This document shows, piece after piece, positions 55,784 to 64,000 of a stretch of DNA of 64,000 bases. A program made the position numbers and the translations under genes. The notes under the pieces are model-generated. The model saw only the letters and a list, made by a program, of their open reading frames with translations, was not told where the DNA came from and did not search any database. Every line of letters begins with the position of its first letter. Position 1 is the stretch's first letter. The DNA comes from Mansonella perstans (Eukaryota > Nematoda > Chromadorea > Rhabditida > Onchocercidae): NCBI GenBank assembly GCA_037074765.1, contig JBAMDO010000020.1:186001-250000 (forward strand). Direction: 5' to 3'.

Positions 55784-58700
55784 CTAAATATTGTCGAAAC
55801 TTAGCTGACTACCAGCAGATTGAGATAATTCATGACGAATGACAGCTTCCATATTTTCCACTTCCATCAATGGTTGATCAGGAAGTGCCAGATTTTCCAA
55901 ATCCATAGGTAAAGCTGTGTTACCGCTAAATGATTGCTGTGCAGCACAACTTATCGAAGGATGGACACTGACAGGAATCACATTTGAGTGTATCCAGTTT
56001 GATGAGGCGATACTAGAGCTTCCAGCTGAGTAGTTACAATTATATGGCACCCTAAAAGAATAACTGAGTCAAAGAAATTGAATATTAATTAGTTTATTTC
56101 AGATAACAATAAGTATTGTCATCAAGTTGTAAAGGAGATAAATCAATGATCGAGATTTTGAAAAGATACCCGAATTTTAAAATTTTTTTTTAAATAACTG
56201 TTTTCGGCAGAATGTCTATTTACAAAACTATATTAGTAGTAATTAAAGTACACAGAATATATTAATTCCCAAAATAATCTTAAAATAAAACTGGCAAAAA
56301 CTGCTTACCCGTGTTGACTCGGTAACCTATTCTGTATAAGATGTGTTCGCAATAACGGATTTTGGATATTTTGAACACCTCGTACAACATCCAGTTCATG
56401 ATAAGAAGGTGGTGGTTGAACATTATTTTCGGTCTAAATTAGATGACTCAGAACCGGCAATTTAAAGAATCTACCAGATGCTGTACTGAAGAAATGGGAG
56501 AGGTGAAGGGGACAGGACGGGAATTATGGAAGCAAAAGAAAGTGAAGATATATAAAGTCATCTGACGCGACGAATTCATCTATAAAAAAAAGCACAATAC
56601 CCTGCTGGATGGTGGTTCGGATTTAATATGTGCGATTAAGTTGGAAGAAGCTGGTGCGCTGGTACCATTCAGTATTGGATTAGCCATAGGTCTGTGAAAT
56701 GCTGGACTGTCGCTCTGATTCAAATTCATCTGCAAAGTAATTAAAATCGAGTTTGGAATATGGGATGAGACTATCTCATTTCTTCAGTGCTGATTCAACC
56801 TGTATGTTTGTACTTGAAGTTTCATTAATCTTGCAATATTTTGTGGCTAATGTATGAAAGCGCAGTCCAACATACAAGAAGCAATGCATTAGCTTAAAAT
56901 TACTTCATTTGTGCGATCCAGAATGTCGTGGGGCATAGCACTAGCAGCTTCAACAAAAGGTGGAAAATCGAAATTTTCAAATTCTCTGTCATCGACGTAA
57001 TTCTCTATCATCGATGGCGATACTCGTGATGATGAACCGGATATTGAAAGATTTGATTGAGTACGAGAACTGAAGCGATGATTCAGTTTTAATACCAACA
57101 TCTTTTTTGTGAAAGAGAGAAGAAACTTAAATTTCTTTTTTTTAAGAGTGTAAATAGCGATATGATTGATGAAGCTTTCACTACATTCTTCCCGCCAGAA
57201 AATAAAACAAAACACTTTTATTCAGTTACAGAAAATTTAAAAAATGCATTGTCGTAAATCATTGAGTGAAAATACTTTTTTAAAGAACTCTTATAAAACT
57301 AAATTCTCTTCAAATTTACTAGAAAAGTGAAAGTGATAATATTAACCGGAAGGATTCAAAATTTGATGAATCCTCTTCACCAGTATATAACTCACGACTC
57401 AGTACTGAAGCCTGAAAAAAACAAAAACTAAGAAATCACATTTCTGCACAAAACTTTTGATGTTTTCAATCATAAAGAATTTCTTTACTCTGTCAGAGTA
57501 TGCTGGCAGATAAAATCGAAATGTTACTGTATGTCTTTTATCAAAATTTTTTTCCAAAAACTTTTCACACTTTCAATAACAATTAACGATACCTGCGAAC
57601 CAATCGAGCTACTAGCGCTGTGCAGTGCACCACCACCAGCACTCGCGCGCATTTCCATCACTTTCTTACGAGCACCTCGCCGTTTCTTGTCCATTGCCAT
57701 CTAAATTACGAATTTTTTAACTTGCAAAAAGTAAAATTTGTAAAATTAAGGTTTTCTTAATTGGACAAACCTTGGGAATAAAACCTAAAACCAAAACAAA
57801 TTCATCGATAACTACTTTCTTTCATCTTCTTACTACAAAATCTAAATAAATAATTAAATAATAGAAATCATCTGAACGACCACTCAAAATTCCTTAGCAC
57901 GGAATACTTCCTACTTTATTTATTTTGAGAATCACTGTCTCATTAATGCCTTAAGTCGTCATAAAATAGTACAGAACGCTGCTTTTTCTACTTTTTATCT
58001 TTTTTCCTATCGAAAATGAAAATTTATATGCTATTCTAAATAACTGCTACCCATATGCCAAGTAAAATTAGTGATAGTAAATTTCACTGAACTAAAAGAA
58101 CAAAAATTCTCAAAAAAGGAAGATACAAATCAAATGCATCTATGGATATCTATGATGAAAAGTGAATGAATCAATTTTGTATTATACCAACAGCATTAAT
58201 ACATTATATTTTCCATAATACGACATAAAAAATGATTCAATTCAAAAAGAATTTTACGGAAGTAAAAACTGGTAAGAAGTCATACTTTCGTAGTTGTTTC
58301 CAATGTTGCAGACCGTTGTCTTCGCGGATTCCTACCTGGTTTCGCATCTGGATTGATCACCCACCACGAACTCTTCCCAGCACCTTCATTCTGTATCCGC
58401 ATAAAGCGACTGTGCAAAGAAAGGTTATGCCGAATTGAATTCTGCAAAGATAAGACAAACAAACGTTAGTGATTTGAATATTCCACTCATATTTATTAAT
58501 GAAAATTCGAACTGCTTGAAATTTGAAACATAGACTTACAAGGAGTAAAATTGTTGTACTTGTAAAGTTCTAAAGTCATGAATTTTTATCAGCAAAGCAC
58601 AAAGACGTGGGATTAGAACCTAGAAAAGTGCAAGTTTTGTAAATTACTTATCACATATCACATTGTCCATCACGCTTAAGCAAAGCAAAAGATGGACCAG

Positions 58701-60109
58701 AAATTACTAACATCTGCATTACTACACAAACGAAATTTTTACGTGAAAATCCTAAGATGCATGAAAATTCCGATCTTCAAAAAATTTATAACAATGGAAA
58801 CAAAAATGATAAAAATAGAGTCAAGAAAAGTTTTATGTTCACAATACAGTTTGAATTCTCACTGAATTCTTATCAGTTATCAGATAACAAGACATACTTA
58901 AACACCATCAAAGTAAATAGGTGTTGAAACTAAACAAAATTCTACCTTCCACCCTGCTGACTGTTCCTGACTTGTACGACTGCCAAAATATGGTACATTG
59001 GAAGCGAACCAATTGTAAATTTCATTCAATCTCATGCGACCATCAAGAGCACTCTTCAATGCTCTAGCGATCAAGTCTGAATAACTTTCCGCGCCCCAAG
59101 GATTCGGTTTTTTTATGCTAATAGGACCATTTAACCGCTTCCGAACTCGCTTTCTCTTAACCCCTTTCCGCTCTTCAGAATCTTCCGGATCTTTTTCAAT
59201 TGACTCTTCTGCAGTATTTGTATATGCAGTGAAATACGGTACAGCTAATACCTGGGAACTGGTACAACCTCTTGGGATGTTAGATCCCGAACAAGCAGTA
59301 ATGCTGGTATCTGAAGATGGCAAAGACCTAACAAGAGAAGTACTAATATCGTTCGCTGAGAGTAAACCTGAATCGGATGCTGTATGTGGATCAACGGATA
59401 ACATAGATAATTTCTGAACTGAACCAGCAATATGATGCGCTGGTGAAGAGATCAAACTGTCACTTAAAGGGAGCATGCCTGATGTATTCCCTGTTGCTGA
59501 GACCAATTTTAAAAGTGACAACTGTGCGATATCGGCTGGAGCGATATTATGTCTCGTATTAAAAGTGGAGTGTGATAATTCTTTAGACCGAATCTGTACT
59601 GGTGGTGAATGTGATAGGGATAGTGATGGTAAAGCATCTATAATATGTTGACTTAGATTCTGTCCAGAAAAGCCTGATACACCTGGGGAAGATGTTGCAA
59701 CATTCGATTTCATTTTCTTAACATTTGCGCCTGAAAGCTGCACATCACTCTGTGTCCGAAATGGGACCTTCTTCGAATACAACATAATATTTTGTTTTTC
59801 TTTGTTTACAACCATTTTTGAGGCTGGTTCTGACTCTTGCTTACGATCTGACTCAGGAATGAGACTAAGATTTGACTTCAATGCTTCAGTTAAACTTGTG
59901 CTAGAAGTAGCACTAACACTTGCACTAGATCCATGGGACAGTAAATCTGATGTACATTTTCTTGGTGGTAAATCTGGATTTACTGTTCCAATTGCACCGG
60001 TATCCAATTCAATATGAACTAATTGACGCTCAGGCCATGTGTATGAGCGACCTCGTTGTTCAAATTCAGTATAATCATCTAGATTCAATTCTGAATCTTT
60101 TGCTTCCAT
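55784..60109 (-). CDS. daf-16: FOXO transcription factor DAF-16, isoform-a-like
   Basis: Eight exons in transcript order: 60109-58946, 58441-58286, 57700-57593, 57411-57347, 57069-56904, 56729-56601, 56433-56309 and 56051-55784, giving 726 aa with all phases matched. A CTTCTTCTAG acceptor ends 8 nt before the ATG. An Akt motif RGRSYTW has Thr24; a basic run KRKRVRKR precedes the forkhead, whose first half is the nematode-specific type ([23 protein letters not shown], to residue 388). The shared exon 2 adds [37 protein letters not shown] second Akt motif RQRSAT has Thr434, and a third is RSRTQS Ser503. The tail has [15 protein letters not shown] and a transactivation end ([20 protein letters not shown]) like DAF-16. 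FOXO acts in the nucleus downstream of insulin/IGF and AMPK signalling. Confidence 0.95.
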
Positions 60110-60117
60110 TATACCTT
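60110..60117 (-). promoter_or_regulatory. Splice acceptor and short 5' UTR of daf-16 isoform-a-like exon
   Basis: AACCTTCTTCTAG ends at 60118 on the minus strand, followed by AAGGTATA and then the ATG at 60109. It supports this ATG over the upstream in-frame ATG at 60280, whose added residues are hydrophobic, AT-driven and unlike FOXO. It may receive a spliced leader or an upstream non-coding exon. Confidence 0.55.
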
Positions 60118-62607
60118 CTAGAAGAAGGTTAAGTAAGTTATATATGAAATAGATTTCAGCAAGTTTGAACAATAAAAGAAAATAGTATAGATAGGGAATT
60201 TTATCCTTAGAAGAATTTCGTATCACAGCAACATAAGCTGATACTAATAATGAAAGACGTTGTAGTTCGTATGGAAGCAATGTCCACCACAGCTTGAATG
60301 TAAAATGATATCTGTTGCTGTAAAGATTATTTCAGTAAAATTTCAACAATATGATGATCCAAAATGAAGAATAAAATATATGGCTGACCACATCAATGAA
60401 AAGCGAAAATTTTCAATGTATGATGGAGAAAATGTGCGATAGATAGAATGACCTTCGGTCGTTCGATAACGGTTAGAGTCCTGATCGTGATGCTACTACT
60501 GACAAACAAGGGGGTATATCCTATGGGACAATCCGTTGGCTGCTCGGCTGTATCGGTTTAATGTAGCACTTCGTCTGCCCATTGGTCAAAGTCCCTGGTC
60601 CGTTGACCTTTCTTCTTATGTCCGATGGACTTTCCCTTCATTTCTCACATCACAACAGCCTCTTCTCATATGTCCAACAAGCAAAATAGTGAAGATAGAG
60701 AAATGAAGCAAAAAGAAATTAGCAATTTTTCGTATTCATTAAGGAAGAGTTCAGAGAAGCAGACAAAAGCAAACACATAAAAAAGCGAAAGAAATGATGA
60801 AGTTAGAGTTGAAGGAAAGTTGAGAGCCTTGACAGGATTTGCTGATGACATTAAGGCACTAATGAGGAGTGAATAAAATTGATAGATAAAAGGGACAAAA
60901 TAAGTTTTATCAGGTATACAATGAAATTAGTTATTTTCAATTCTTGCAGCTAGAAACACACACACACACAATCGTTGCATATTCCTAGGCTACGCTGGTC
61001 AATCAATCATTGGCTCTATTTAACATCTAGGCCACTTTTTTTACCCATCAAGACATCTGAAGGAACTGCAAACGAATCCAAATAAAGTACATGAGATTTG
61101 AAATTAAATTATTAAGTGTAAACTAGTTATATATACCCTTGCCATTCACTTATAATAAATCCATTAAAACTCTGCTCAATCAATGAAAAAATGAAAGCAA
61201 ATTTTCAATATTTTATCAACTTTTATAATTATTAAAATTTTCAGCCTTTATTAGTTTTAATTTACCAAAAATTTTTTTTTGCATATCTCATTTAGTTCAT
61301 AATTTTAAATTAAAAAAAAATAAGCAGGACAGCAATTAGAACAGAATTAATGAATGTATCTGAGATCATAGAAATAGATGTAAGTTGACTGAATTTGTTA
61401 AATGTTTCGAAATTGAAATGAAATGAGAAGAGAGAAGAAATATTTCTGAAAATTAGGGAATTAAATTTTGAAGTCAAATTTCTCGGTTTCTTATCAATCC
61501 CCAAATATTGACAAAAAACAATTTCCAGGGAAGATTACATTTATTTCCCATCATATATATGTTAAAATATCAATGGGTATGGATCAGGCTGTACCAATTC
61601 ATCCTTTTTCTCAGCTGATGATTGCATAAAATTGCAGCAATATCTGCATCACTTAGATCAGTAATAATTTGATTCATAAGTAGTATCGAAAATCATATAA
61701 TACAAAATCGAAACTTCAAACTATGCGTCATATTGGATCAATTGGTCAAAAAAAATGGAACTACTTAGTGCAATCTTTGTTAGCTTAGCTGAATAGCATC
61801 ACTTCATTTCATTCATTTGAAACTTTTCTAACTTTAACAACTAACCTATCCTTATTTCAACTAATTTCATCTTTATACTTAGCAGTATGTAAATATGCAC
61901 ATTTTATAAACTAATAACAGGAGTGCATTAAAATGAATTCTTCAATTATCAATCGTTTCTTAGCATATCCATATCTTTTTAAAATGTTTTTAGTTTCCCT
62001 TAATAAAAAGTCTGAACTTCACAACATAAACTGACAATTCCTCCTTCTTTTTACCAATCTATTTTTCTCAAATAATTTTATGTCATATTTCTCTTACCCT
62101 TTTTCTTTCTCATCTCCTCAACTGGGAAGGACTAATTACGAAGCATTCACACTCAGTTATTATGATGATAATGAAAAGAAGGCGCTGAATATTATTATTT
62201 TGTGCTATAAAATAACAAAAATCATTGATTAAATGTCACAGACTAAAATTCTGAGTATGAAAATCAATTTTTTTTCCGATGAAGAAATTTGCAGGTAAAT
62301 TAAAACATGAATGACCAAATCCAATCTTTTCATTTTTCGCAATCAGTTTTGAATTGAGGAACCATCAGTATGTGCAAATATAAATCAATGCTATTTACAT
62401 AATTAGTTATAGAACGATTAATGTTACGTACTGATATTCTAATATTAAAGTTTAACATCCGACATCTTTAATAAGATATTCTAGAATGTTTTTGGCCATC
62501 TCGAAGCGATATTCTCATTCAATTCTATGAAATCTATTACTAGCGTAAAATAAAAATCCATAAAAAACTTAAATAACTATAGAAAAAGTGATCGAAAAAA
62601 GACAAAC
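60118..62607 (-). other. Intron/promoter interval between alternative daf-16 5' exons
   Basis: For the isoform-b-like transcript this is intron that must be skipped, together with the 58946-60109 exon, so that 62608 joins 58441. Apart from the GC-richer block at 60430-60665 and a short (AC)n near 60956-60970 it is AT-rich with no supported exon. Confidence 0.5.
60430..60665 (-). promoter_or_regulatory. Candidate promoter region for the isoform-a-like daf-16 transcript
   Basis: A locally GC-richer block 320-560 nt upstream of the isoform-a-like ATG, between the two alternative 5' exon groups. On the minus strand it contains a CCAAT box (GACCAATGGG) and an in-frame 28-codon stretch (60641-60558, starting MKGKSIGHKKKGQRT, stop TAA) that could be a small upstream ORF. 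No TATA box is obvious. This is composition- and position-based inference. Confidence 0.35.
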
Positions 62608-63287
62608 CTTCCAACCAGCAGAACTATTCGAATCACCCTTATCTCTGAAGTATGGAACATTCTGCACCATCCATTCATACACTGTAAAATGAATAACTCA
62701 AAAATAAAATAAAAATTAAAGACATTATCACAATTTACTAGCTTTTAATATCTGTTTCACAAAACGATAAAAGTGTAATTAATTTATAGTTCAGGAATAA
62801 GGGTAAGCCTTTTGTTCATTGATAATATTAAATAAATGAATTTAAAACCTTGCGAAAGAGTTAGTCGCTTCTCAGGTGAACTAACGATAGCTTGTGTGAT
62901 GAGATCGGCATATGACATATTACCCCAGGCATTACGGCGTGTTGTCGATTTCTTATTAGATGCAGCAATACCCGAATCGGATGCATCAGATGGAGTGCTA
63001 GACGCTCCAATAGGACCTACTGAGCCTGCTCCGCATGGAATTGGTGAAGAAATCCTATAGTTTAACTTACTTTCATAATGAAGTAAAGTCTTGACAAAAA
63101 CGCAATATTTTGCTCACTTAAAAAATACGCTGTAATCAAATAGCAATGAATTTTTGTTTTTAGAAGAAAAGCAGTAAAACTTAATTACCCTGGTGAGAAT
63201 GAGCCGTTTTCCGGTGAACCCATTAGCGCAGCCGTTGAACTATTTCCCAAGCGACCATTGCTCAATTTCTCTATGCTATCACATAAA
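62608..63287 (-). CDS. daf-16: FOXO DAF-16 isoform-b-like alternative 5' exons (partial, 5' end outside window)
   Basis: Three exons in transcript order: 63287-63189, 63054-62849 and 62681-62608. They code a Ser/Gly-rich linker ([19 protein letters not shown]) and then the canonical FOXO forkhead first half: [51 protein letters not shown], ending SAGWK in phase 0. That end is interchangeable with the AGWK end of the isoform-a-like exon and joins the shared exon at 58441 (NSIRHN). The first exon starts in phase 2, so further coding sequence lies to the right of the window. This half resembles vertebrate FOXO more than the isoform-a-like half does. In C. elegans, daf-16 likewise makes isoforms with different forkhead halves. 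Confidence 0.92.
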
Positions 63288-64000
63288 CTGCAAAATTTCA
63301 AATTTATGGCTGAATGCTACAACAATAGCATAACATGATATTAGACTTGTACAAAAAGCAGAAATACTTGTTGCTGCTCAAGAAACACATTATATTTCTC
63401 AACAATATATTCTAGTTCATGTCGATTTTAAAGTTCGCATTCTGATATCAAAAACAAATTCATGATTATAGAATATCTAGAATCTAAGATAATCTAAAAG
63501 AGAATTTAATTGGAAGATTCAAATAACAATGTTCAATAAGTAAATCGCTTAAAAGAGCTAATATATCAGGAAATTAAATCATGCAATTCTGAAGAAAATC
63601 CCTAAGCTATAAGCATAATGTAAGAGTTTAAGCAATCAGTACAACAGTACAATTATTTATTGTTTGCAATTACTGAAACTAAGAATATATAAGAACTGGA
63701 AAAATTACGAAAAATTCGATCAATTTTTTGATTTCAAATTCTCCATACAAAATGGCAAAAAGAAATGATATGCTCTAATACCGGAACATTAATAGAACAG
63801 AAAAAGTCGAACAAAGGTGAAAATCTATTCACAATTACTTGGATGGCTCAATGATGAAAAGAAAAGATGGAAGACAAGAAAACGTCCATAATATCATTCA
63901 ATGAGCTATAGAAATTTTACAAAAAATCACAAAATTCAAAAAAGCAAAACTATACAAATCTAAAAAGATGAAAGTGAACTAAATAAGACAAACAGAAATC
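63288..64000 (-). other. Intron of daf-16 isoform-b-like transcript
   Basis: AT-rich with no exon recognised. It is bounded on the left by the TTTTGCAG acceptor of the 63287 exon. The upstream exon(s), expected to carry the isoform's start, lie outside the window. Confidence 0.6.

Noticed and set aside
58898..58945. Extension of the FOXO forkhead exon beyond AGWK (VEFCLVST...)
   Set aside because: This is intron read-through after the GTAGAA donor; the NSIRHN exon at 58441 completes the forkhead.
60110..60280. N-terminal extension of daf-16 to the ATG at 60280
   Set aside because: The extra residues are hydrophobic and AT-driven, and a splice acceptor lies between them and the FOXO-like start.
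60460..60500. tRNA-like GTTCGATAACGG piece
   Set aside because: No acceptor stem or T-stem pairing could be built around it.

Overview
This looks like nuclear DNA of a parasitic nematode, most likely a spirurid or filarial worm. It is about 70% AT, with short exons, phase-consistent introns ending in TTTCAG/TTTTAG/TTGCAG-type acceptors, and splice acceptors 0-18 nt before several start codons, as expected for spliced-leader trans-splicing. The protein-coding exons match animal and nematode families: FOXO/DAF-16 with the nematode pair of alternative forkhead halves, AMPK alpha, HMBOX1, EMC8/9, the sperm protein SPE-42/SPE-49, and the C-terminal part of ANKRD11/12. No bacterial operons, CRISPR arrays, rRNA or tRNA genes were seen.

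Layout. 0.5-12.7 kb, + strand, gene-dense: an ANKRD11/12-like nuclear protein (473-3399, probably continuing to the left), an EMC8/9 ER membrane-complex subunit (4423-6108), and a 19-exon SPE-42-like sperm membrane protein with a C-terminal C8 RING-like finger (about 6914-12747). 12.7-35.9 kb: about 23 kb without a convincing gene. It is rich in homopolymer runs, (TA)n, (CT)n, (AC)n and minisatellites, with a few coding-like islands near 13-14.2 kb, a G-rich island near 19.4 kb and a perfect hairpin near 22.95 kb. 35.9-43.4 kb, + strand: the HMBOX1/hmbx-1 homeobox gene (7 exons, 541 aa). 43.4-46.9 kb: convergent intergenic DNA that holds what looks like a broken coding remnant at about 45.97-46.65 kb.

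46.9-51.0 kb, - strand: a complete AMPK catalytic alpha subunit (15 exons, 556 aa, one GC-AG intron). 51.0-55.8 kb: intergenic, with a CAG-rich tandem repeat just upstream of AMPK and a 25-bp minisatellite. 55.8-64 kb, - strand: the FOXO/daf-16 locus. Shared 3' exons are joined to either an isoform-a-like first coding exon (58946-60109, 726-aa product) or upstream isoform-b-like exons (62608-63287), whose 5' end lies outside the window.

Functionally, the right-hand half carries two central energy and stress regulators side by side on one strand: AMPK alpha and FOXO. In C. elegans AMPK acts on DAF-16 in longevity and dauer-type signalling. Exon models were built by hand. For AMPK, HMBX, EMC8/9, the SPE-42-like gene and FOXO-a the summed exons are divisible by three and every junction is phase-compatible, which is internal support for the structures.
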